A stretch of DNA of 33,381 nt from SAR86 cluster bacterium (GTDB lineage: Bacteria; Pseudomonadota; Gammaproteobacteria; SAR86; D2472): positions 1 to 33,381 of the forward strand of contig JAQWJG010000041.1 in assembly GCA_029248485.1 (NCBI GenBank). Reading direction: 5' to 3'. The translations under genes were made by a program, and so were the position numbers. Within the stretch, counting starts at the first letter, position 1. The number at the start of each line of letters is the position of its first letter. Below the pieces are notes generated by a model that saw nothing but the letters and a program-made list of their open reading frames with translations, ran no database searches and had not been told where the DNA came from. Below are positions 16,815 through 24,571 of the stretch, one piece after another.

Positions 16815-18643
16815 TTTAAATCCTCAGCAGTTTTAGAAATATTTTTATCTGAAAGCACATCAACAATTGAATTAGATATAAATTTTGCAGTAATGGGGGC
16901 GCCATCAAAACATAAAACCGACATCAATTTATTTGGATTAATATTCCCTTCTGCTAAGACAAGGGTTTTCATTTGAGCGTCTCTATTTTGCTCTACAATA
17001 AAAATTGATTCATGTTGATCAATAAAATCCCATACATCAGTATTAAATGGGAATGCTCTAATTCTCATAGCATCAATTGGAAAACCTAAAGAAGTAAGTT
17101 CATCTAAAGATTCCTGCATTACAGCTTCAGTGCTGCCAAAGTAAATGATTCCATTTGCACTTGCATTAGTTTCCTGCTTAAAAATAGGGCTGGGAAGGAA
17201 TTGATGAGCACCTTCAAACTTCTTAAGAATCCTAGACATATTTCTTGCATTTACCACACCATCCTCTATGTATCGTGCATATTCATCATGCGAACTGCCT
17301 CTAGTAAAATAGGCTCCTTTTTCCGGATGAGTTCCTGGAAGTGTCCTAAAGGGAATTCCATCCCCATCCACATCAAGATATCTACCCCAAGACTCCATAG
17401 TATCTAGATCATTTTTAGACAGCACTTTACCTCTATCAAAAGTTCTTGTATCGTCCCATTCAAATTCTGGACATGTCCAATCATTCATGCCTATATCAAG
17501 GTCTGACAGGACAAAAACAGGAGTTTGAAGCCTATCTGCTATATCAAATGAATCAGCTGCAAACTCAAAACATTCTTTTGGATCAGCAGGTATTAGCATC
17601 ACATGTTTAGTATCTCCATGAGATGCATAAGCACATGAGAGAATATCTGATTGTTGAGTTCTGGTTGGCATTCCGGTAGAAGGTCCACCTCGCTGGATAT
17701 TAAAAAGCACTACAGGTATTTCTGCAAAATAAGCTAAACCAACGAATTCGGTCATTAAAGAGATTCCTGGTCCACTGGTTGCTGTAAATGCTCTAGCACC
17801 ATTCCAGTTTGCTCCAATTGCCATACCAATGGATGCAAGCTCATCCTCAGCTTGAACAAAGGCAAAGTTATTTTTTCCTGTTTCCTCATCAACCCTATAT
17901 TGATCACAATATTTTTTATAAGATTCAGCCAGTGATGTTGAGGGGGTAATAGGGTACCAGGCACAAACTGTTGCCCCGCCATATACGCATCCTAATCCAG
18001 CAGCATTATTACCATTAGTTAGAATCATCCCATCAGTTAGATTTGTATCTTGAACTTTGATGCTACAGGCATCCGTTAAGTTTTTTTCCGCATAATTAAA
18101 ACCTATCTCTAATGCTTGGATATTTGGAGAGATGAGCTTTTCTTTCCCTTTAAATTGCTCTTCTATCAACTTCAGAAAAACTTGCTTATTGATATTCATC
18201 AAGTAACTAAGCGCACCAACATATACCAGGTTCTTAAATAGAAGCCTCGTCTTGGGATTTGGAAATGTATCAACAACCAAAGATGTTAAGGGTATTTCAA
18301 GTATGTTGATATCTTCCCTATGGAATTCTCTTTTCCAGGATGAGTCATACAAAAGGTAACCATTGGAATTAATCTCTGCAACATCTTGCTGATAGGATTG
18401 TGGATTCATTGCCACCATAAAATCAATTCCAGCTTTACGGCCAAGATATCCCTTTGCACTAGCTCTAATTTCAAACCAGGTGGGAAGACCCTGAATATTA
18501 GACGGAAAAATATTTTTTGGACTTACCGGGATACCAGATCGAAAAATTCCTTTTGCAAACATTTGATTCGCGCTTGCTGAGCCGGAGCCATTCACATTGG
18601 CAAATTTAATAACAAATTCATTTACTGAAGAAATTTTGCTCAT
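16811..18643 (-). CDS. korA: 2-oxoacid:ferredoxin oxidoreductase, fused gamma-alpha subunit
   Basis: 610 residues joining a gamma domain (about 8-190, with NVNGSGSASANQMFAKG near the start) to an alpha/pyrimidine-binding domain (about 205-580, with YGGATVCAWYPITPSTSLAE and ATSGPGISLMTEF). The gamma-alpha fusion is the common KorA form. With KorB it would convert a 2-oxoacid plus CoA to acyl-CoA, CO2 and reduced ferredoxin. It overlaps both neighbours by four bases (gltD-like stop/korA start and korA stop/korB start). The substrate cannot be fixed from sequence: 2-oxoglutarate is the default for this subunit type. Confidence 0.92.
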   Translation of the reverse strand: MSKISSVNEFVIKFANVNGSGSASANQMFAKGIFRSGIPVSPKNIFPSNIQGLPTWFEIRASAKGYLGRKAGIDFMVAMNPQSYQQDVAEINSNGYLLYDSSWKREFHREDINILEIPLTSLVVDTFPNPKTRLLFKNLVYVGALSYLMNINKQVFLKLIEEQFKGKEKLISPNIQALEIGFNYAEKNLTDACSIKVQDTNLTDGMILTNGNNAAGLGCVYGGATVCAWYPITPSTSLAESYKKYCDQYRVDEETGKNNFAFVQAEDELASIGMAIGANWNGARAFTATSGPGISLMTEFVGLAYFAEIPVVLFNIQRGGPSTGMPTRTQQSDILSCAYASHGDTKHVMLIPADPKECFEFAADSFDIADRLQTPVFVLSDLDIGMNDWTCPEFEWDDTRTFDRGKVLSKNDLDTMESWGRYLDVDGDGIPFRTLPGTHPEKGAYFTRGSSHDEYARYIEDGVVNARNMSRILKKFEGAHQFLPSPIFKQETNASANGIIYFGSTEAVMQESLDELTSLGFPIDAMRIRAFPFNTDVWDFIDQHESIFIVEQNRDAQMKTLVLAEGNINPNKLMSVLCFDGAPITAKFISNSIVDVLSDKNISKTAEDLK

Positions 18644-20643
18644 GAATAGACCTTCGCTTCTTCATATAAAAAGGTTTGCATATCCCATGCGCCAGTAGGG
18701 CACCTTTCTGCACAAAGTCCACAATGTAAGCAGACATCTTCGTCCTTAATCATGGATCTCTTGGTTGGAAGTATTTTCGAGATCAATAAATCTTGCTCAA
18801 TATTTAAGGCAGGAATTCTTGTATTTTGTCTAACTTCGTCCTCGGGCCCATTAAACATAAAATTTATGCAATCAGTGGGGCAAATATCAACACAAGCATC
18901 ACATTCGATGCATAAACTTTCAGAAAATACAGTTTGCACATCACAGTTCAAGCATCGTTGAGCCTCTTCCATGGCAAGTTGAGTATCAAAGCCTTTTTCA
19001 ACCTCAATTTTTAAGCTTTTTAAAGCAACATTTTGATCTGCTTTAGGCACTAGGAATCTTTTGGCTTGGGATATGTCATTATCGTAAGACCATTCATGTA
19101 AACCCATTTTTTGACTAACTAAATTACTTCCAGGTTCTGGCCTATCATTGATATCCTCATTTTGGCAAAACTTATGAATAGAGATTGCTGCCTGATGACC
19201 ATGCGCTGCTGCCCAAATAATATTTTCAGGACCCCATGCAGCATCACCACCAAAGAAAACTTTAGGGTGTGTTGATTGAAATGTTATAGCATCAACAACT
19301 GGCATATCCCATTCTCCAAATTCAAGGCCTATATCTCGCTCTATCCATTCAAAAGAATTATCTTGTCCAATTGCAACCAAAACATCATCACATTCTATGA
19401 TTACAGGCTCATCATTGGTTGGTACAAGAGATCGATTGCCCTCATTATCAAATACTGCCTCGACTTTCTCAAATTCCATTCCATACAATTTTCCATCTTT
19501 GTGAAGAAATTTCTTTGGTACATGATTCTCAAGGATTGGGATATTCTCTTCCATTGCATCCTCAATCTCCCACTCAGAGGCTTTCATTTGCGAGAAGGGA
19601 CTTCTGACAACTACTTTCACATTTTCAGCGCCTAATCTTAGGGATGATCTACAACAATCCATTGCCGTGTTTCCGCCTCCCAAAACAATAACTTTTTTCC
19701 CAATAGAATCAATATGCTCAAAGGCAATGCTTGTTAAAAAATCTATGCCTATATGAATATTAGCTTCAGCATCTTTGCGCCCCTCAATATTTAGATCTTT
19801 TCCTTTGGGAGCTCCAGTTCCAATAAAAACTGCATCAAAATCTTCTTTTAAAAAATTCTTAAGGCTGGTGATTTCAGAATTGAATTTTGTTTTTAATCCC
19901 ATATTAAGAATTTGATCAACTTCAGCATCCAAAACTTCCTCTGGGAGTCTGAAAGATGGGATATTAGTACGCATTAAACCTCCAGCCTGAGGATCTTTTT
20001 CAAAGAGCGTGCACTCGTATCCCATCACTATAAGATCTCTTGCAACAGTTAATGAAGCAGGTCCACCACCTATAAGCGCAACTTTTTTACCATTAGTTTT
20101 TTCAGGAGCTTTAGGTAACAAATTAGTAACATCATCTTTGAAATCAGCAGCAACTCTTTTTAACCTGCATATGGCAACAGGTTTTTCATGAGTTCTTGTT
20201 CTTCTACAGGCAGGTTCACATGGTCTATCGCATGTCCGCCCAAGGATTCCAGGGAAAACATTTGACTCCCAATTAATCATATATGCTTCTGTATATTCAT
20301 TTTGAGATATCTTTCTAATATATTCTGGGACTGGTGTATGAGCAGGGCATGCATACTGACAATCTACAACCTTATGATAATACTGAGGGTCGGAAGTATC
20401 AGTTACTGGCATAAAAGTTTTAACAGCACCTTTTCCATTGGAGTTTTTTAAATTTGCTTTGGCTGCAAATATTTGAGATTTAAAATCTTCGACAATAGCG
20501 TCTCTGAGCTTTTGAGCTTCGGATAATTCATGAGTATGTAGCGAAGTCCTAAGATCGAAACCTAATTCTTTTCGAAGATCCTTGGGAACTGCAACTTTTA
20601 CCCAATAGGTGTTATGCCTTTTAAATAAGTATTTTGTATCCAT
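18640..20643 (-). CDS. GltD-like FAD/NAD(P) oxidoreductase with ferredoxin domain and integrase-like N-terminal domain
   Basis: 667 residues in three parts. Residues about 4-62 (YLFKRHNTYW, VPKDLRKELG, then SLHTHELSEAQKLRD) resemble the DUF6538-type N-terminal domain of tyrosine recombinases. Residues about 90-520 are a glutamate-synthase small-subunit-type module: Cys95, Cys99, Cys138, Cys142 and Cys146 for a cluster, an FAD Rossmann fold at 187-200 (VALIGGGPAS) and an NAD(P) fold (VIVLGGGNTAMD). Residues about 578-655 hold two 4Fe-4S motifs, CIECDACVDICP and CLHCGLCAERCP. As first gene of the korAB operon it probably passes electrons between KorAB ferredoxin clusters and NAD(P). The start is supported by GGAGGGGAG at 20653-20661; the alternative Met78 (20412) has no well-placed site. 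Confidence 0.9.
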   Translation of the reverse strand: MDTKYLFKRHNTYWVKVAVPKDLRKELGFDLRTSLHTHELSEAQKLRDAIVEDFKSQIFAAKANLKNSNGKGAVKTFMPVTDTSDPQYYHKVVDCQYACPAHTPVPEYIRKISQNEYTEAYMINWESNVFPGILGRTCDRPCEPACRRTRTHEKPVAICRLKRVAADFKDDVTNLLPKAPEKTNGKKVALIGGGPASLTVARDLIVMGYECTLFEKDPQAGGLMRTNIPSFRLPEEVLDAEVDQILNMGLKTKFNSEITSLKNFLKEDFDAVFIGTGAPKGKDLNIEGRKDAEANIHIGIDFLTSIAFEHIDSIGKKVIVLGGGNTAMDCCRSSLRLGAENVKVVVRSPFSQMKASEWEIEDAMEENIPILENHVPKKFLHKDGKLYGMEFEKVEAVFDNEGNRSLVPTNDEPVIIECDDVLVAIGQDNSFEWIERDIGLEFGEWDMPVVDAITFQSTHPKVFFGGDAAWGPENIIWAAAHGHQAAISIHKFCQNEDINDRPEPGSNLVSQKMGLHEWSYDNDISQAKRFLVPKADQNVALKSLKIEVEKGFDTQLAMEEAQRCLNCDVQTVFSESLCIECDACVDICPTDCINFMFNGPEDEVRQNTRIPALNIEQDLLISKILPTKRSMIKDEDVCLHCGLCAERCPTGAWDMQTFLYEEAKVYS

Positions 20644-20652
20644 ATAATTTGG

Positions 20653-20661
20653 CTCCCCTCC
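20653..20661 (-). promoter_or_regulatory. Ribosome binding site that fixes the oxidoreductase start
   Basis: On the minus strand GGAGGGGAG lies nine bases before the ATG at 20643. It decides that the integrase-like N-terminal extension is translated. Confidence 0.75.
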
Positions 20662-20828
20662 AAATTAGCTATAAGGTACAGGAAAAATCCTTTTCTTATA
20701 GGAATCACTAAATTCACCTTAAACATATAATGAGCAATATGCAACTTATTATTTAAGTGTTTTTTTTACCTTTAAGTCAGAAAATTTATATGCTATAAAA
20801 ATATAATATAAACTTTTATCAAACTAGA

Positions 20829-21134
20829 GTGCATTTACAAAATATACCCAAAATTCTTAGTTTTTTTATTTTAATTTGCATTAGTGGCTGCCAAACAAAA
20901 CCATTAAGTCCATTCGAGGAAGCAAAAAATCCATATGCTCATCTTGGTGTTGAGGGATACATGGGAGCGGTCATGACCACATGTTTAGGAATGGCGCCGC
21001 AAGGTCCACCGATAGCAAGGAAGAAAGATGGTGCTACAGTAGTTTCAGATGATCACTATCCAGAACAAGCTGACTATTTTGATTGTGTTGATAAAGAAAT
21101 ATACAAAGTTGAAGAAAAAAACACTAAAAAGTAG
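20829..21134 (+). CDS. Small lipoprotein of unknown function
   Basis: 101 residues from a GTG start, the only usable start ahead of the signal sequence. A lipoprotein signal peptide (about 1-20) ends in ISGC, a good lipobox with Cys21 as the lipidated residue. The mature part is short and has two cysteines (in MTTCLGMAPQ and YFDCVDKE) that could form a disulfide, plus a Lys/Glu-rich tail. No family recognised. The upstream region is very AT-rich and contains TATAAT at 20802-20807. The gene is divergent from the korAB operon and its stop lies five bases from the end of metB. Confidence 0.75.
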   Translation: MHLQNIPKILSFFILICISGCQTKPLSPFEEAKNPYAHLGVEGYMGAVMTTCLGMAPQGPPIARKKDGATVVSDDHYPEQADYFDCVDKEIYKVEEKNTKK

Positions 21135-21139
21135 TTAGA

Positions 21140-22300
21140 TTAAAGCAGTTTTTCTAAAACTTTTTTTAACGCTGCAGTTAGATCATCAGTATTTTCAAGG
21201 CCTGCTGAAATTCTAATTAATCCCTCTGATATACCAATTTCTTTTTTTTCTTCAGGAGACAGCGCAGCATGAGACATGGTGTATGGATGTGTCACCAAAC
21301 TCTCAAAACCCCCAAGGGATTCAGCAAAAGATAAAATTTCAATATTCTTTACAAACTTTTTTACCGAGGGTAGCCCACCTTTAATAGTAAAACTGAGCAT
21401 TCCACCAAAGCCACTTTGTTGTTTTTTAGCAATATTATGAGTTGGATGATCAGTTAATCCAGGGTAGTAAACAGATTCTACATTTGAGCTATTTGCTAGA
21501 ATATCCACTAATGCTGCGGCATTTGTTTCATGCTTTTCCATTCTTATTCCAAGCGTTCTAAGCCCTCGAAGTATCAGATAGCTGTCAAATGGCGATCCTG
21601 TTAAACCAATATTATTTGCCCAATATTTTAATTTTTGGAGAATTTCTTCATCATTAGTTATGGCTGCTCCACCCACAATGTCAGAATGACCATTAATATA
21701 CTTTGTTGTTGAATGGACCACTATATCTGCTCCTAGCATCAATGGATTCTGCAAAGCTGGGGATAAGAAAGTGTTGTCCACCGCTACCAAAGAATTGACA
21801 GTCTTAGCTTGCGAAGCGATTTGTTCAATATCTACCGCTTGCAAGAGAGGGTTTGATGGTGTCTCTAACCATATCAAATCAGGTTGGATTTTTTGTATCG
21901 CTCTTTTAATAAGAGACTCATCACCTTGATTAACAAAATGAACTTCAAGCATCCCTTTCTTTGCCAATGAGGAAAAAAGTCTAAATGTACCACCATAACA
22001 ATCATGCGGAAGAATGACTTTACTGTTTAGCTCAAGGATATTCGTAATCAATGAAATAGCAGCCATACCAGAGCTTGTAACCTCTCCACCCAAACCTCCC
22101 TCAAGTTTACATAACGCTTCTATTAAGTGATCTCTTGTTGGGTTTCTCTCTCTAGTATATTCATAAGGTTGATTTTCTCCGACTTCTTGAAATACGTAGT
22201 TTGTTGATAAATATAGTGGCGGCACGATTGCCTTGTTTTGCTTGTCCGTATCAATACCCACTCTTGCAGCGATTGTGTCTTTTTGTAATTTTTTTTTCAT
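21140..22300 (-). CDS. metB: Cystathionine gamma-synthase
   Basis: PLP enzyme of the Cys/Met metabolism family that joins an activated homoserine and cysteine to form cystathionine, on the way to methionine. From ATG 22300 it is 386 residues, the size of E. coli MetB. The PLP lysine is Lys200 in HSTTKYINGHSDIVGG. Further family matches are ETPSNPLLQAVDIE, DNTFLSPALQNPL, WANNIGLTGSPFDS and LSFAESLGGFESL. I chose 22300 because GGAGG at 22310-22314 is nine bases upstream; the longer reading from 22324 would start before that site. Some relatives use sulfide instead of cysteine (O-acetylhomoserine sulfhydrylase), but the sequence is closest to MetB. It is controlled by a SAM aptamer and terminator in its leader. 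Confidence 0.9.
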   Translation of the reverse strand: MKKKLQKDTIAARVGIDTDKQNKAIVPPLYLSTNYVFQEVGENQPYEYTRERNPTRDHLIEALCKLEGGLGGEVTSSGMAAISLITNILELNSKVILPHDCYGGTFRLFSSLAKKGMLEVHFVNQGDESLIKRAIQKIQPDLIWLETPSNPLLQAVDIEQIASQAKTVNSLVAVDNTFLSPALQNPLMLGADIVVHSTTKYINGHSDIVGGAAITNDEEILQKLKYWANNIGLTGSPFDSYLILRGLRTLGIRMEKHETNAAALVDILANSSNVESVYYPGLTDHPTHNIAKKQQSGFGGMLSFTIKGGLPSVKKFVKNIEILSFAESLGGFESLVTHPYTMSHAALSPEEKKEIGISEGLIRISAGLENTDDLTAALKKVLEKLL

Positions 22301-22309
22301 ACTATATGT

Positions 22310-22314
22310 CCTCC
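22310..22314 (-). promoter_or_regulatory. metB ribosome binding site
   Basis: GGAGG on the minus strand, nine bases before ATG 22300. It sets the metB start eight codons downstream of the first in-frame ATG at 22324. Confidence 0.8.
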
Positions 22315-22336
22315 AGTTAAGCATAAATGAATGGGC

Positions 22337-22370
22337 AAAAAAAAACCCATCTGCTTTGCTAGATAGGTTT
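22337..22370 (-). terminator. Riboswitch-linked intrinsic terminator in the metB leader
   Basis: On the minus strand AAACCTATCT (22370-22361), loop AGCAAAGC, AGATGGGTTT (22352-22343), within a run of nine T (22345-22337). The stem is ten pairs with one T-G wobble. It lies between the SAM aptamer and the metB ribosome binding site, where it would stop transcription before the gene. Confidence 0.85.
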
Positions 22371-22375
22371 CATTT

Positions 22376-22430
22376 CTCTATTTAGCTGAATTTATAAAGC
22401 ACCCGCAAGCTGAATTCAAATCGGTGCTAA
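22376..22430 (-). ncRNA. SAM-II/SAM-V type S-adenosylmethionine riboswitch aptamer
   Basis: On the minus strand stem P1 is AGCACC (22428-22423) with GGTGCT (22403-22398). The loop between them carries GATTTG and GCTTGC, and the 3' strand carries GCTAAA, which are the conserved words of the SAM-II class. A pseudoknot is available: TGAATT in the loop pairs exactly with AATTCA downstream. These features and the position in front of a methionine-synthesis gene make the call strong. SAM-II and SAM-V share this core and I cannot separate them with certainty by eye. A terminator follows immediately, so control is probably at transcription. Confidence 0.87.
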
Positions 22431-22440
22431 AATCCAGTTT

Positions 22441-22446
22441 AGTATA
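22441..22446 (-). promoter_or_regulatory. Possible -10 box of metB
   Basis: TATACT on the minus strand. Transcription would begin near 22434, a few bases before the 5' arm of the aptamer. The -35 region (around 22464-22469) is a poor match. Confidence 0.4.
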
Positions 22447-22498
22447 AATAATTTTTCAATCAAGTTTGTAGCAAAAAGAATTGTGATACAGTCTACAA

Positions 22499-23089
22499 AT
22501 GCCGCTAGTGGATCCATTAAGCAATATTTCAGACCCTGAAGTTAAAGCGTTGGTCGATTTTTTTAATGAAACATTAGGATTTTGTCCTAACTCAGTGCTC
22601 ACAATGCAAAGAAGGCCAGCTATTGCAAAAGCATTTGTTGAACTCAACATGGCAGTTATGGAAAACCATGGTGAGCTAACCTCTGAATTTAAGCGATTAA
22701 TTGCTTTTGTGAGTAGTAATACTGCTGGATGCAGATATTGCCAGGCTCATACCATAAGAGCTGCTGAGCGTTATGGCTCAACGTCTCAAAGGCTTAAAAA
22801 TGTTTGGGATTTTGAGAATCAATTTTGTTTTAGCGATGCAGAAAAAGCAGCTTTGAGATTTGCGAAAGAGGCCAGCATGGTTCCTGTAAATGTAGCTGAG
22901 AATACTGAAAAACAACTACATTTGCACTGGTCTGATGATGATATTATCGAAATTATGGGCGTCATAGCTTTATTCGGCTATTTAAATCGATGGAATGATG
23001 TCATGGCTACTTCCTTGGAGAATGAGGCAAATATTTCAGGCAAAGAATTACTTAAAGGCGTATCCTGGGTTCCAGGCAAACACGCCTAA
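22499..23089 (+). CDS. AhpD-like / carboxymuconolactone decarboxylase family protein
   Basis: 196 residues, all-helical CMD/AhpD fold of the type often called peroxidase-related enzyme. The redox motif is CRYCQAHT with Cys78, Cys81 and His84, as in AhpD-like proteins that reduce peroxides or are reduced by partner thiols. No signal peptide is seen, so it acts in the cytoplasm. It is divergent from metB and its stop codon overlaps that of the convergent helicase by two to three bases. The physiological partner is unknown; a role in oxidative or nitrosative stress is inferred from the family. Confidence 0.87.
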   Translation: MPLVDPLSNISDPEVKALVDFFNETLGFCPNSVLTMQRRPAIAKAFVELNMAVMENHGELTSEFKRLIAFVSSNTAGCRYCQAHTIRAAERYGSTSQRLKNVWDFENQFCFSDAEKAALRFAKEASMVPVNVAENTEKQLHLHWSDDDIIEIMGVIALFGYLNRWNDVMATSLENEANISGKELLKGVSWVPGKHA

Positions 23090-24408
23090 GAACCTTTACC
23101 TTTTTTCCATCGAGTTTTTGCTTTAGATCCCTTCTTTCGATTTTGATTTTGTTTGTTTTTTGAATCAGCATCAGATTTTTTAAAATTACTTTTACCTTTC
23201 TTTGCAGTTTGCCTTTTTTTAAAACCAGATTTGTTAGTTCTAAAATTTTTTGATCGAGAATTACTTTCTGACTTCTCGGTTGGCTGAAACCCCTCTTCAG
23301 TTTTTTGCGGAATTTTGCTTTTAATTAATTCTTCAATCCCTCTTAGAAATTTATGTTCATCTATGCTTAAAAAAGATATAGCAGTTCCTTCTTTACCTGC
23401 TCTGCCAGTTCTTCCTATGCGGTGAATGTAATCATTGGGATAGGTGGGCATATCAAAATTTACAACATAAGGAAGATTGCTTATATCTATGCCCCTTGCA
23501 GCCACATCAGTGGCAACCAAAACTCGTACATCTTTTTCTTTAAATTCTCTGAGTGCACGAGTTCTTGCACCTTGTGTTTTATCGCCATGAATGGTCGCGG
23601 TTTGTATATCAGCAGCATTGAGTTTTTTAGCAATTTTTTCAGAGCCATGTTTTGTTCTTGAGAAAACTAATGCCTGAGGCCATTGCTCTGAATGAATGAG
23701 ATGGCTTAACAATTCAGATTTTTGGCTTTTATTTACCTTATAAACAATTTGTTTAATTGCGTTAACAGTACTGTTTGGAGAATCAACTGCAATTTCAACA
23801 AGATCTGTTCCTAGTGATTGAGCAAGTTTTTTTATTTCTGGAGAAAAGGTAGCCGAAAAAAGTAAGTTTTGTCTGTTAGGTGGAGTAAGAGCAATAATTT
23901 TTTTAATATCATGAATAAACCCCATATCAAGCATGTGATCGGCTTCATCTAATACCAAGATTTGTACCTGGTTAAGCTTAACTGATTTCTGGTTATGTAA
24001 ATCTAACAGTCTTCCAGGAGTTGCAACCAATATATCCAAACCATTTTTTAGCTTAGATTTTTGTGGAAAAATTTTGGCTCCTCCAAAAATTGCAGCTGAA
24101 GTTATGGATGTAAATTTTCCGTAAGTGTAAACATTTTCTCTTACTTGAGCAGCTAATTCGCGTGTTGGAGTTAACACCAATGCGTGAACATGTTTTCTAT
24201 ATGGTTTTGCTTGATTTTGTAGAAGCTCAATCATTGGCAAAACAAAGCTGCCTGTTTTGCCGGTACCCGTTTGGGCAGCAGCCATTATATTTTTCCCTGA
24301 TAGGACAATGGGTATTGCTTGTTTCTGGATTTCAGAAGGTTCGGAATGTTTAAGATCTTGAAGGGATCGTAATATTGGATCGGATAATCCGAGTTCTTTA
24401 AATGACAT
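23086..24408 (-). CDS. rhlE: DEAD-box RNA helicase, RhlE type
   Basis: ATP-dependent RNA helicase of 440 residues for RNA unwinding, ribosome assembly or RNA decay. The Q motif surrounds SEPSEIQKQAIP; motif I is AAQTGTGKT (about 44-52), Ia PTRELAAQ, II LDEADHMLDMGF, III SAT and VI HRIGRTGRAG. After about residue 370 the tail is Lys/Arg/Ser/Asn-rich and disordered, as in RhlE proteins, and would bind RNA. It is transcribed divergently from typA. The ribosome binding site is weak. RhlE fits best by overall form, but SrmB or DbpA relatives cannot be excluded without a tree. Confidence 0.92.
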   Translation of the reverse strand: MSFKELGLSDPILRSLQDLKHSEPSEIQKQAIPIVLSGKNIMAAAQTGTGKTGSFVLPMIELLQNQAKPYRKHVHALVLTPTRELAAQVRENVYTYGKFTSITSAAIFGGAKIFPQKSKLKNGLDILVATPGRLLDLHNQKSVKLNQVQILVLDEADHMLDMGFIHDIKKIIALTPPNRQNLLFSATFSPEIKKLAQSLGTDLVEIAVDSPNSTVNAIKQIVYKVNKSQKSELLSHLIHSEQWPQALVFSRTKHGSEKIAKKLNAADIQTATIHGDKTQGARTRALREFKEKDVRVLVATDVAARGIDISNLPYVVNFDMPTYPNDYIHRIGRTGRAGKEGTAISFLSIDEHKFLRGIEELIKSKIPQKTEEGFQPTEKSESNSRSKNFRTNKSGFKKRQTAKKGKSNFKKSDADSKNKQNQNRKKGSKAKTRWKKGKGS

Positions 24409-24544
24409 TTTAATTTTTTATAAGTCTGCCTAATATCTATCAGGTGACTGCAGAGTATAGACTTAAGAGCCTAGGGTCAATGTAGCCCTGAATATATATT
24501 TAATATTAGTCATCAGACGGGGTATTTCTTTTTTTATATTCTCG

Positions 24545-24550
24545 TATAAT
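24545..24550 (+). promoter_or_regulatory. Possible -10 box of typA
   Basis: A perfect TATAAT, 22 bases upstream of the typA ATG, so the leader would be only about 15 bases. No convincing -35 box is present at the normal distance. Confidence 0.35.
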
Positions 24551-24571
24551 CCCCCTCAATTACTACCCATC

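Noticed and set aside
19276..19635. 119-codon open frame opposite the GltD-like gene
   Set aside because: It lies wholly inside a strongly supported gene on the other strand, has no protein-like composition and no ribosome binding site.
20410..20412. Met78 as the start of the GltD-like protein, which would remove the integrase-like domain
   Set aside because: Its nearest purine-rich site is about 16 bases away, while the ATG at 20643 has GGAGGGGAG at normal spacing and the extension is itself a recognisable domain.
22301..22324. Longer metB reading from the ATG at 22324
   Set aside because: It would start upstream of the ribosome binding site GGAGG and add eight residues absent from MetB relatives.
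24409..24571. Long leader between rhlE and typA, examined for an autoregulatory RNA or riboswitch
   Set aside because: Only a weak AGGG/CCCT hairpin and AT-rich promoter-like sequence were visible; nothing matching a known RNA class.
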